This document shows, in pieces, positions 1 to 9,184 of a stretch of DNA of 64,000 nucleotides. Position 1 is the stretch's first letter. Each line of letters starts with the position of its first letter. The notes under the pieces are model-generated. The model worked only from the letters and a program-made list of their open reading frames with translations, was not told the DNA's origin and searched no databases. Source of the stretch: Unio delphinus (Eukaryota; Mollusca; Bivalvia; Unionida; Unionidae); NCBI GenBank assembly GCA_029339505.1, contig JAQISU010000096.1:9250001-9314000 (forward strand), given 5' to 3'. Made by a program: the position numbers and the translations under genes.

Positions 1-1932
1 GCCAATGAATCAATATAAACGAGTGAGCCGTGTAATGAGAGCAAATGTATAATAGTTCATAATCTGAATGACTTTTCGAATGACTCACTGATTAAAATTC
101 CAAGTAGTCTCGTGTACTTATAAACCATGTATACCTCTCGCTATAAGTAACTTAAATAGCCTTGTACACGTCTCATTATAAGTAACATAAATACAACGTA
201 CACCTCTCGTTATAAGTAACTTAAATAACTTGTACACCTCTCGTTTTTAGTAACTTACATACATATGACGTTATTAAGGCTAGCCTACTGAAGGATATAA
301 ATGTCTACAAAGTGATGACCCAGAAGGAAATCAATACCTGACCTCGCTGTGACCAGGAAATACACAACACAAGTCTCAGTACAAAAATTTATTAGTGATA
401 TATTCCAGGTTAAGTACTGCATGACTGGAGGAATAATTAAAATACAGCCCGTTTTAATCATGAACACACATAAAGGCAGATATAAAATCTTTGAAATCTA
501 AGGAATTGTGGTACAACAATATTTCAAACTGAAACATAGACATACAAAATTGTAATATCTGAGAAAATTAATTTATCAGCAGGATATATCAAAACACAAA
601 GTAATAGAAACTGAATTAACTCATTTTGGTCTATGGTTGAAGTAATAATGCAAAAGATGATGGTTTGAGAATAATGTACAAGAAAAATTTTAAATATATA
701 ATTGAGCTCTTATTAGTATCGAAAGCTATACACATAAGACCAGATTAAGAAAATATCTCTACATTTGAAAACCTCCAATACGTAGCATAAAGAAAATCAT
801 ATTGCTTACATATGATGAAAAATGTTAAAGAATCTCGTATATGCCAAAAAATACAGAAAAAATTAAAGTAAGATCAATTTTGAAAAAATAATAGCGTGCA
901 GGTGCAAAAACGAAATTAAAATATAAAAATGACCCGTATGGGAGTCGTAAATCTCACCACGTTGACAAACGGACCGGGGACATTGTCTGCTAAGCTGAAT
1001 AGAACAAGATAAAATCGAACATCCAATCGGAATTGAGAGAGGGTGTGGTTACCATTTCAATCAAAATTTCATTTTGTATTTTCGAGCTAGGAACTTAGTA
1101 ATTGCCCAAACATCGTGTTGGAAGGTTATAAAGTAATAATCCGAGGAAACCATTCGCACGTTGGCGGGAAATCCTAGGAAATTCTAAGACAGACAAAAGT
1201 TCGTAAAGGGCAATAAGTTATTTACTCGATTGTTGTACACCTGTTCGGAAGGCGATATCAATTACAAAAATGCCTATTCAATAAAGTATTTTCCCATTGA
1301 TGATAATTTTAACATATATATTTTGAATTGCAAATAATTATTATTTTAGCATAGTTTTCACGTAACAAGGCGAGTTAGGGATTTCCAACATCTTTCCATG
1401 TTCTCCACTATAAAAAATGTTTCCAATAGTCTTCCAACTTTCATCGGTTTTCCAGCTAAATTCCAACTATACGGCAAATAAGACCTGGGAAAGTTCGAAT
1501 CGTTGGCTAACAAGATGGTGCACAAGCAATGAAACAAAAGAGCAGCTGAATTCCAAATCCGTTGATTACAGCAGCAGTCAGGTTTAAGGGTCAATACAGC
1601 AAGACGTCGGTGTCTACTTATAATTTTAGATTTCAGTTACGTCTGTCATTTATTTAGTGTTTATTCTGGAATTATTTTATGGCATTAACAATTTGACTAG
1701 TAAACGAATTTAAAAAAGATATAATGAAATTGTAGTACTTCAATGTTGAATTTCATTTTCTTGTATTATTCTAACATGAGTAATGTTTTGAAAATTCTAT
1801 ATTTCATCTAAAATTCATTTTATGAGTTTTAACTATCTATATATTCAACATTTAGTCCCTGTCTTCTGAGAAGATTTTTTAGTAACTCTCAGTTGTATAA
1901 ATGCAAAGGAGTTCTTCTTGAACTCGGGATAT
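1..1932. other. Non-coding AT-rich flank
   Basis: No open reading frame with recognisable protein features is seen on either strand. Apart from the small tandem repeat at 128-265, nothing is identified. It is probably intergenic. Confidence 0.5.
128..265. repeat. Degenerate ~34-bp tandem repeat, 4 copies
   Basis: The word TCTCGTTATAAGTAACTTA recurs, with changes, near 136, 170, 205 and 239, giving a period of 34-35 bp. The last copy is the most diverged. No function is apparent. Confidence 0.7.
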
Positions 1933-2769
1933 TGTTACGTATATTTGATTTAATTTATTTTTAATTTGTCAAATCCAAATTTGTCATTTAGAGTTTAAAA
2001 TTCATTAATTGGGAGATTATTCTGGAAAATTCAGGCTGACCTAGACTAGCTGTAAACACAGGTTGACCTTGGTTTGTTGACCTCATTTCTGACCCTTCTT
2101 TAGAGAGTGTAAACAAGCCTTGGAAATGATTGGCTAGATCCAAAAATATCTTTTTATTTTTAGTAATTAGTGGCTGATTTACTTCTGGATCTTTTTATTA
2201 TTACGTGATTTGGTGAAGGTAGCCTCTTCCTCTGACCTTCTATGAATTTCCACAAAATCACGTGATCCCTTGTTTACATTAAAAACGGGTATTTAAATCA
2301 TTGTACTGGGAGAGAGTTTCAGTAGAATCTGGTCTTTTAAAGTTAACAGTTGTGTTTTTCCGGTTTGAGTTATAATTTTAATTACCTTGTACTGGACATT
2401 GTGTCATTTCGTTGTAGCGAGAGGAATTATTCCATTTATTTGGAAGAGGACATGTGTTTATGATTTTCATTTGGATGATTATAAAACAAGAACTTCATCA
2501 CGTGACATCGTCGGCCATTTCGGAGTACATCGTCAAGATTCGAACTTGGAACTATTAGAACATTTATTTATCAGGATTCTTGCAATTCCATTAGTGGATT
2601 ATTTTTGTGAATTCTATATTGGATTATTTTGGATTTGATTCTCTAAAGCCGTAAGTTTATTTATTTTATGAAAATAATTGTACTTAATAAATTTATTGTT
2701 AAAGTTTGACAAGCTTGTTAGTTTTCACTCTTTCTGTGTTGCTGCTTTTTCGAGCCTAAGCACGTAACA
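1933..2769 (+). mobile_element. Solo LTR (837 bp), family A
   Basis: The segment begins TGTTACGT and ends ACGTAACA, a perfect 8-bp terminal inverted repeat of the TG...CA kind. It is flanked on both sides by ATAT (1929-1932 and 2770-2773), a likely 4-bp target-site duplication. A TATA-like TATTTAAA lies near 2290 and an AATAAA near 2685, as expected for an LTR promoter and poly(A) signal. A second copy lies at 28575-29400 in the same orientation. No gag or pol sequence adjoins it, so it is read as a solo LTR; the strand is inferred from the TATA to AATAAA order. A short ORF inside it (2387-2638) is taken as fortuitous. Confidence 0.8.
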
Positions 2770-2773
2770 ATAT

Positions 2774-3767
2774 AATGTAGTTATACAACTTTTTTGGGAT
2801 GATCAGTGCCGACTTTTTTATAATAATGTGTGTGCTGTCATTGCATGAATCTATTTTGTCTTCGCATACCGTTCTTATACTAAAACAAACTGTGTCATAA
2901 TTGGATAAGAATAACTGTCTCCTCACGTCACAACTTTTTCATTCTAAAACTTCATTTGCGATCAGTGAATGCGTAAATATGTCTTAAATATGTCCCTTTC
3001 TTAGACCGAAACGCTCAATATGATGAACTGCAGTGCGTTCGTCAAGCGAACATAATGTTTCTCCAGATGCCACACAAAACTTGAAGTAGCAATTGTTTAG
3101 GATGCATTCAAGGGTCACAACTCTTTTCTGTATCAGCAACAGTTTCGGGAGAAGTTGTCCTACCTGATCAATTGCTGTATTAGTAATTCCAGCTTTCATC
3201 ATCACAATTTCATGTACTAAAGTTGCCTTCTGCTTATGATTGTTGATTGCACGAATAAAAAGAATCCTCCCAACAGCATCCCCCCATTAATCAGAGAATG
3301 ATAACGGTGTAGAACTCAAGTCACAGACGTACATATGACTAGTGTCATTGTTCCCTGCACATCAGTGACTGTAATGTTGTATTGAAATCGACTGTTCAAG
3401 AAAATACCCAACTGTTAGACCCGAAGTCAAAGTTCATATCTCTATCATCGTGGAGTATTTCCATGATGCCAGGCAAGTGCTGATTATTCGATATTTTTTC
3501 TGCGTATTTTGCTTTGATTTTCCATTTTGAATAAATGTGCATAGTATGCACACAAAGGTCTGCTCATCATACTTATGATCCAGTTTATTGCAGAAGGTTT
3601 CTTTAACAAAGAAACGGTCAGTAGTGTCTGGGTTGTTGTATTATTATTAACGTCCATATAGAATGCCATGCATCAGAAGACTCCGGTCATCCATATAAGT
3701 GATTATTGAGTCTTACATGATTTTTAAACAAATATATCTACTTAAGCAGCAGAGGGGGTGAATCCGA
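2774..3767. other. Non-coding spacer
   Basis: Only short ORFs without recognisable motifs are present on both strands. No repeat or RNA gene is seen. It separates the solo LTR from the tandem repeat that abuts the virus-like element. Confidence 0.4.
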
Positions 3768-3905
3768 CAACTTTTACAAGGCGTCAATTCGGTAACCAAG
3801 GCTTCCTTAACAACAACTTTTACAAGGCGTCAATTCGGTAACCAAGGCTTCCTTAACAACTACATTTACAAGGCGTCAATTCGACATCCAAGGCTTCCTC
3901 GTAAA
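3768..3905. repeat. 46-bp tandem repeat, 3 copies, abutting the left TIR
   Basis: The word TTACAAGGCGTCAATTCG recurs at 3774, 3820 and 3866, giving an exact 46-bp period; the third copy has a few substitutions. The array stops two or three bases before the left terminal inverted repeat. No such array adjoins the right terminal repeat, so it is either host sequence or a terminal part of the element kept on one side only. Confidence 0.85.
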
Positions 3906-3907
3906 TG

Positions 3908-4070
3908 CTTAATAGAAGCCTCCATTCAGCAAAAAACAGAATGACGCCGGGTTATTGTCACCATGTGTTGCTGCATCACGGTGAAAATTCTAAGAATTTT
4001 CCAATCGAAGATTTTCATCGAAGCAAAAACAACGATGCCAGGTCGTCGTCACGCACCCGTGTTGCTGCTG
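3908..4070 (+). repeat. Left terminal inverted repeat
   Basis: It starts CTTAATAGAAGCCTCCATTC and matches the reverse complement of 11996-12158 with only a few substitutions, ending just after GTGTTGCTGCTG. It includes a GAAAATTC-TAA-GAATTTTC palindrome (3983-4001) and an ATG at 4034 that mirrors the polymerase start codon at the other end. Confidence 0.92.
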
Positions 4071-4105
4071 CTGATGCTATCGACAAAGTTTTTGCTAAGG
4101 ATGTG
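4034..4105 (+). pseudogene. Mirrored start of the polymerase ORF inside the left TIR
   Basis: Because the TIR contains the polymerase start, the left end also opens with an ATG and the same residues (MPGRRHAPVLLL). It then diverges where the TIR ends and stops at TGA after about 23 codons. Another reading frame (ATG 3941, stop 4121) stays open across the TIR and runs into unique sequence, encoding about 60 residues. I cannot tell whether either frame is expressed. Confidence 0.4.
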
Positions 4106-4122
4106 AAACCAGAAGAAATTTA

Positions 4123-4434
4123 AATGACCTTTGAAAATATTATTTCAAAACTCGATGAAATAACCGCGATTAATTCCCGGTTGTGTGTTATTCGCGAAGA
4201 GAGATCAATTTAGATTCAATCGCGGTTATTAAAAAGGCCATTGATGATCTTAAAATGGTCACCGATGCCATCAAAGATGATTTACTGAGGATGATAGCAA
4301 TCATTGAAAAAATAAAAATTCCTCATGCGAAAACCAGCAACGTAGTATACACGAATAAAAACGGATCATTTGTGTGGACTCCACTAAATAACATATTAAG
4401 TATCACAGCAACCGTCAAGGGTATTATCGATTAA
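4123..4434 (+). pseudogene. Broken left-arm ORF, helical protein, function unknown
   Basis: An ATG at 4123 opens a frame that runs to a stop near 4210; from about 4195 the continuing sense lies in a second frame that runs to 4434. The second part (about 80 residues) starts with a Lys/Asp/Ile-rich stretch that should form an amphipathic helix and ends with a Ser/Thr/Ile-rich tail. A further 42-codon open stretch in a third frame (4440-4565) is Ser/Thr/Ile-rich, so one longer gene may have been broken more than once. It is the first gene after the left TIR and points inward. I do not recognise the family. Confidence 0.4.
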
Positions 4435-4665
4435 CACTAGTGACACTGAATCAATTTAATATATCATCGTCGAGTTCATCTGGGGTCATCAAAACGATAT
4501 CAACAATCATCGACAAGGATACAATTGAACAATTTACAATAACATCCACTGATAAATCTAGCTAGGGTTTCAATGTCGTGGTATGTTGAATTCGTAGCGG
4601 ATTTAAGTAAACAACTAAACTAAAAACTATAATTGGAAAATCCACATGAGATTTTAAATAAACAA

Positions 4666-5135
4666 ATGTCGACATCATCTCAATATCGTTATGATATCGT
4701 CAAAGAGTTTCAGAATAAACTACAAGCGCTGATCGAACAATATCATATAAAAAAAAATATCAACGAAGAATTTCCATCATTGACGTATCCGTGTACTCGG
4801 TGTCTGGTGTTATTGCCGGCGCTGGAATAATACTATCTTCGGTTACAATGGTTGCCCCGGTTGTTGTTCCAATTTGTATATCTGCGGCGGCAACAATCGC
4901 GGGAGTATTTACCGGAATAACCAAAAAATATCATCATGTTTCCAACGTAAATTGCACGATTACACGGTTAAACATGTTATTGTGTCAAAAGCGTATTCGG
5001 AATTGTCGATGTTGATTTCGTCATCGATCGACGACACAGTAATAACCGGTGATGAATTCTCGAAGATGGTTCGGTCGTATGATTCAACGATATTAAAATT
5101 GGAAAACAATTTCAATAATGATAATTATAATAACA
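4666..5135 (+). pseudogene. Broken ORF with a long glycine/alanine-rich hydrophobic segment
   Basis: The chosen ATG is at 4666. The first ~55 codons are in one frame (to 4830). From about 4795 the sense continues in a second frame that encodes a long hydrophobic segment rich in Gly, Ala, Val and Ile (beginning SGVIAGAGIILSSV). From about 4970 it continues in a third frame with a hydrophilic helical tail (SKAYSELSMLISSSIDD). At least two frameshifts are therefore present. The plan of hydrophilic head, ~40-residue membrane-type segment and acidic helical tail suggests a membrane-associated or minor virion protein. From memory it resembles uncharacterised proteins of invertebrate virus-like elements, which I cannot verify here. 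Confidence 0.45.
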
Positions 5136-6022
5136 ATGTTACAAGAACTGCTTCAACAAATAGTAGAAAATACAACTACGTCAAAGACAAAGTTGATATC
5201 GCTGGTAACGAAAACACCAGAGTTTAGTGTTGAATTTAATCCTCCGTTGGCAGCATCTGAGATAGCGTTAACGCAATTAAGATGCTTTTAGAGTTGGCCT
5301 AATGTGCGATCAGAGCCATTTAATGATAAACTCCCCAACAACAGTTTTACATTTTTATGGAAAAAACCGGGTACAACCGAACCAGAAACGCATACTATAC
5401 ACCTACCCACTGGCGCATATGACATCGAAGATATCAACGCGGAGATCATAAATTTGATTGAAGCAATCACAGGAAAAAATATCACTGACGTCAAAGATGA
5501 ACCTGATAAATACCCGATTGAAATAAAAGGAGATGAACCATTGCTGTCAATGGTCATTGAGATAAATTCACCTGATTACTCCGTGGATATATACAATTGC
5601 TCAATTAGAAATTGTCACTGAAGAAACTCATTGACAAATTTTTCCCACAAATTCATGCATTATGGTTTAAAATAAACACTCCCGTGGAAATTCTAACGTC
5701 GACGAATTCAGTGTATCGCATTAACAAACACAGATCACCCGGCAACGTTGATATATCATCCACGATTGCGTTACATATTATTTGTGATGCAGTGTTAGGA
5801 AGTTACGCTGTCGATGTTTCAAGATCAGATAATGCAGATCTTGGATATATCCTAGATACGTTTTCCCCGAATGTTTCTCCGGGGAGTCTCATCACGTTGA
5901 ATCCACCTCATTTAACCTACTTGGAAACCATCAACAGACTCATAACAAGGATGAATTTTAGAATAACCGACCATGACTTTTCCTTGATTGATCTTCGAGG
6001 GGAAAAATTACAATCACGTTAG
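5136..6022 (+). pseudogene. Broken putative structural protein (~290 codons)
   Basis: An ATG at 5136 opens a frame interrupted by an in-frame TAG at 5289-5291, then continues to about 5600, where a frameshift moves the sense to a frame running to 6022. The text looks like one protein: an N-terminal helix followed by EFSVEFNPPL, the aromatic stretch FTFLWKKPG after the stop, an acidic segment (AYDIEDINAEI), and a C-terminal module ending in IDLRGEKLQSR. That C-terminal pattern of Asn/Pro-rich turn, aromatic strand, Asp-rich turn and LRGE is one I associate from memory with uncharacterised beta-rich proteins of invertebrate virus-like elements; a virion role is an inference. It lies directly after the hydrophobic ORF on the same strand. 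Confidence 0.5.
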
Positions 6023-6555
6023 GTGTGAAATCGTAAATGGAAAATCTACGAATTTTCCATCCGTAGGATTTTCAAAAGGATTTTCAACAAGCAATTTCAA
6101 TAAAATAATTGAAAATCATAAAATGATTTTTATTGACTAATTTTCACTGATTTTCATTGATTTGTATGTATTTTTCACTGATTTGTATGCATTTTTCACT
6201 GATTTTGATGCATTTTTGATGGATTTTTATTACATTCAGTTGAAAATTTCAAAGAAATTTTACGGTCAAATGGTCGATTTTGTATGGGATTTTCCCTAGG
6301 GAAAAGCTGTTACGGTTTTACATTTTTGGTGGTTTTCCATGGAAATCAATCAAAAATCAGTACCAAAAAAAATCAGTTAAAATCAATGAAAATCAATGAA
6401 AAATCATGATTTGTTCAGTCGGGTTAAATGGTCGATTTGTAATGTTATTTCTCGTAGAGATTTCTCATTAGAAATTATTTTCAATTGAAGATTTTCACTT
6501 ACAATTGCAAAGCAATTCAATTGCAATTTAGAGCAGTGTAGACTGTTTCAATAAT
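6023..6555. repeat. AT-rich intergenic segment with inverted and short tandem repeats
   Basis: No gene is seen. The left part repeats TTTTCACTGATTT and TGTATGCATTT (6150-6225). The right part has the complementary AAAATCAATGAAAATCAATG (about 6380-6405), so long hairpins are possible. A perfect 16-bp palindrome TTTTCCCTAGGGAAAA lies at 6290-6305 and ATGGAAAAT/ATTTTCCAT at 6037-6060. It could act in transcription or replication, which is inference only. Confidence 0.6.
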
Positions 6556-6870
6556 ATGTATCATCATACGCGAATAACCATTTACGAGAAACATAAACTC
6601 GAAAACGCAATAAGGGAAATTTTTCATCATCGTGAAAATGAAAAATCCTTTGGATTTTCACCTATGGATTTGAAAATCGAAGATTTTCAGGTTGAAGTAA
6701 TCATTGATGGAAATCCTTCGGATTTCAATGATAAATTTATACTTCCTGAATCTCAATTGCAACAGCTGCAAGAGAATACTATAACAACGATTAATTGTGA
6801 CTACAATCAAATCATGCAATATGTCCATTCACGCCTACACGTTGACGAGTTACTGAGAATACTAACCTGA
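6556..6870 (+). CDS. Hypothetical 104-residue protein of the virus-like element
   Basis: An intact frame starts at ATG 6556. The product is hydrophilic, without a signal peptide or membrane segment, and mixes acidic and basic residues with a C-terminal helical stretch (IMQYVHSRLHVDELLRIL). Its middle is partly built from the palindromic motif family of this element: GAAAAATCC-TTT-GGATTTTC near 6639, GAAAATC-GAA-GATTTTC at 6672-6688 and GAAATCC-TTC-GGATTTC at 6710-6726 all fall within the frame. These may be insertions that kept the frame open. I do not recognise the family. Confidence 0.45.
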   Translation: MYHHTRITIYEKHKLENAIREIFHHRENEKSFGFSPMDLKIEDFQVEVIIDGNPSDFNDKFILPESQLQQLQENTITTINCDYNQIMQYVHSRLHVDELLRILT

Positions 6871-7482
6871 ATCTGAAAATCCAAAGGATTTTCTATCGAA
6901 GAGATTTTCATCATAGGATTTTCCAGAGATTTTATTTCAATAACAAAAAAAAAATATTTTTGTGTTAAAATCCGAAGGATATACTATAACTGTTACAACT
7001 TCCTGGTTATAAATTTCACCGCTATTGTTTGTTAGTTGAATGGGCTATACCTGTATTTCCATTCATTGATAGCGCGCGTGGTGTGCTAGCTAGTATAGAA
7101 TTTCACCGCTATTGTTTGACTAAAACTACCTTAAAATACCTGTATTTTATACATGTCTGACTGAAGTATTTTACACACAGTTATACAACAGGGGCACCCG
7201 GAAGGATATTTTCATTCTGTTCAATTAGTTTCTTGATTAACCTAACTTTTGAATTAATTATCTTTTTTGTTTCATACTCCCCCCCCTCCCAAAGCTTTTC
7301 TTGAATCATAGTTTTTTTTTTTTGTATTATCAATACACATACTACAATCAATGAATCATTGTTTTTTTTTTGTATTATTCACTCTGCGTGGACTATAAAA
7401 GACTGTGTGTATTGCAGGATTGATCATAGTCTTGGACACAATGTAGTATGAAGAGCTACAGGTAAGTCAAACTTATTTATTC
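6871..7482. other. Non-coding centre of the virus-like element
   Basis: This is the boundary between the plus-strand left arm and the mainly minus-strand right arm. It holds the palindrome GAAAATCC-AAA-GGATTTTC (6875-6893), a direct repeat of AATTTCACCGCTATTGTTT (about 7013 and 7099), T-runs near 7315 and 7363, and a candidate promoter at 7393-7400. No coding sequence is apparent. Confidence 0.5.
7393..7466 (+). promoter_or_regulatory. Candidate promoter with a short leader exon and splice donor
   Basis: A TATAAAAG box lies at about 7394. About 65 bases downstream is ATGAAGAGCTACAG followed by GTAAGT, a consensus eukaryotic 5' splice site. The arrangement suggests a plus-strand transcript with a short first exon, perhaps spliced toward the plus ORF at 8557. 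No acceptor was fixed, so this stays a hypothesis. Confidence 0.35.
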
Positions 7483-7685
7483 TTACACAATAATTGCGCA
7501 TTGGTAAGACTTTCCTGTATAAATTCCATTGACAACGCTGAAGCAACACCGAATACAAAAAAAAACAACAAAATACAGATATTTATAAACACTACGTGTT
7601 ACAAAAAGCGATATCAGCTGGGCATTAAGATCCGTAACTCCGTTAGGTCGTAACATACCTAAACGAGTTATTCCCCTTGTTGATA

Positions 7686-8180
7686 TCAAAATACATAAGT
7701 AAATTTAATGCTGTTTTTAAAACGCTTTGAAAAAGCCGTCTTGGTTATATTCTCTGCAACGCATTGAATATAAGGCGGACAAATACCGAAATATCTACCG
7801 GCTTCGGCTATTGACTGAAATACTTTTTCCTCGTTATTTTCAGTATTAAATGACTTTATCTGTCTAGCATTTTTCGAGTATTTTCCAGTCCCACCTCGTT
7901 TTGTGTTTTCACGTTGTGTAATAGCTTGTAAATTCGATAAAGAATTGTTCTTAGGACATCCATCAATATGACCAATAACAAAACTATCCTTGATCAATCC
8001 ATTAAACACCTCGAAGATGAATCGGTGACAATAATAATTTTTCCCTCCAGCTTTAAATATCAAATACCTTTGATTATTCACAACACCAACTGGCTTCTTC
8101 AGCCTACGGTTTCTGACAATACCATCATGAGACGCTTCGTAGTTGGTGATCACTGGGTGAGGTTGAAATTCTTGGTTCAT
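7686..8180 (-). CDS. HNH homing-type endonuclease (164 aa)
   Basis: The intact frame starts at an ATG. The N-terminal half resembles an HNH_3-type nuclease core: HRFIFEVFNG, then GHIDGCPKNNSLSNLQAIT, which supplies the His, Asn and following residues of the beta-beta-alpha metal site. The C-terminal part (VFQSIAEAGRYFGICPPYIQ) fits the NUMOD1-type DNA-binding helix-turn-helix often found behind such cores. The protein would cut DNA at a specific site. Free-standing HNH genes of this sort are common in large DNA viruses and phages as selfish genes. It is the longest single undamaged ORF in the element after the helicase segment, so it may have arrived later or be under weaker decay. Confidence 0.8.
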   Translation of the reverse strand: MNQEFQPHPVITNYEASHDGIVRNRRLKKPVGVVNNQRYLIFKAGGKNYYCHRFIFEVFNGLIKDSFVIGHIDGCPKNNSLSNLQAITQRENTKRGGTGKYSKNARQIKSFNTENNEEKVFQSIAEAGRYFGICPPYIQCVAENITKTAFSKRFKNSIKFTYVF

Positions 8181-8348
8181 TTATATACTATACTATTATT
8201 TGTCTAATTCATTATTTGGTTGAAATATGATATTACTTGAGAATCTATGAATGTAGTCTTGTGGAGTTCTTATGATCTTGTCGTTGACGCTGTCAGATTC
8301 ATTGATGGAGTTTTTGATTCTCTTATCATAATAACGCTTCAACTCTCT

Positions 8349-8537
8349 CTATAGTTTGCCACCGCAACTGAGACATAACTGTGATTTTCCTCTCACTCCT
8401 ACACCACATTGTATACAAGCGACCGGGCCAAGACTTCCGTTACGAACGCTTTGCATATGATACCCACAGAACTCATTTCTGCATGATTTGTTACACGGGG
8501 TTACTGATCCAATCATGAGCCATTTGCAATGATTCAT
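8349..8537 (-). CDS. Small zinc-binding protein (62 aa)
   Basis: The intact ORF starts at an ATG. The protein is cysteine-rich: CNKSCRNEFCGYH supplies three Cys and a His, followed by CIQCG and CLSCGG, two CxxC knuckles spaced as in a zinc ribbon. That would hold one or two zinc ions. It lies between the HNH gene and the polymerase gene on the same strand, 19 bases from the divergent ORF at 8557, so the two may share a promoter. A role in transcription or DNA binding is plausible but unproven, and the family is not recognised. Confidence 0.6.
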   Translation of the reverse strand: MNHCKWLMIGSVTPCNKSCRNEFCGYHMQSVRNGSLGPVACIQCGVGVRGKSQLCLSCGGKL

Positions 8538-8556
8538 TATATAATAAACTCTCTAT

Positions 8557-8937
8557 ATGAATACTTGTTTTAATTATAATATGAAGGAGTTCGAGAGATT
8601 ATCGAAAATTAAGCCTTGGAAAAATGCTAAATTCAAGCTCGATAGAGTCTCTGATATACCAAAAAGTCTAATAGACGATAGAACCGTGTTGGGTAAAATT
8701 CGTGATTGTTTTAATGAATTTAAGCGCGATGGAGCATCTCATACGAGGTCGACATTTCGAATTATTGATGATGATGTCAATGTACCCACAATCGATGCTA
8801 CCATGAACGACGAAAGAGCAGCTGAGATAATCTCACATTTTGGGTGGAAAAGGTATTTTTTTAGAATGAAATTCATTATCGTAGATGACGGAGAATGGAT
8901 TATCAGAGATAAATTTGAACCAAACAACTACAAGTGA
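8557..8937 (+). CDS. Hypothetical 126-residue protein
   Basis: The intact frame starts at ATG 8557 (a second Met is at codon 9). The product is rich in Lys, Asp and Phe, lacks membrane segments, and ends with a basic and aromatic stretch (HFGWKRYFFRMKF) followed by an acidic tail. It is oriented opposite to its neighbours, between the zinc-binding miniprotein and the end of the polymerase gene, with which it converges (stop codons 8937 and 8971). No family is recognised. An opposite-strand ORF at 8739-8927 is a shadow. Confidence 0.5.
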   Translation: MNTCFNYNMKEFERLSKIKPWKNAKFKLDRVSDIPKSLIDDRTVLGKIRDCFNEFKRDGASHTRSTFRIIDDDVNVPTIDATMNDERAAEIISHFGWKRYFFRMKFIIVDDGEWIIRDKFEPNNYK

Positions 8938-9184
8938 TACCCGAGGATACTCAATTACCACCGCGTGGTCTTAACTAGCACCTCTGCGTCTGTTGCACTC
9001 AAGACAGGTCAGCATCACGTTATCTCTGGTATGACCAATACTGCTATTCTTTCTGTCTACGGTAAATTGGCGAGGATCTTTATCCGACCAACTCCAACGC
9101 ATTATACAATCGCAACTCGCGCAGTGATTATTCTGTTGTTGCTTCAACGTAATTATTAATTCAGCATTAATGTCAAATTCTCGT

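Noticed and set aside
2387..2638. 83-codon ORF
   Set aside because: It lies inside a solo LTR and is not preserved as an equivalent open frame in the second LTR copy at 28575-29400.
7483..7689. Minus-strand ORF of 68 codons with a hydrophobic stretch
   Set aside because: It has no ATG at the start (TTG) and overlaps the end of the HNH gene; no conserved feature is seen.
7968..8207. Plus-strand ORF of 79 codons
   Set aside because: It is the complement of the HNH endonuclease coding region.
8965..9159. Plus-strand ORF of 64 codons
   Set aside because: It is the shadow of the minus-strand HNH module at the end of the polymerase-helicase gene.
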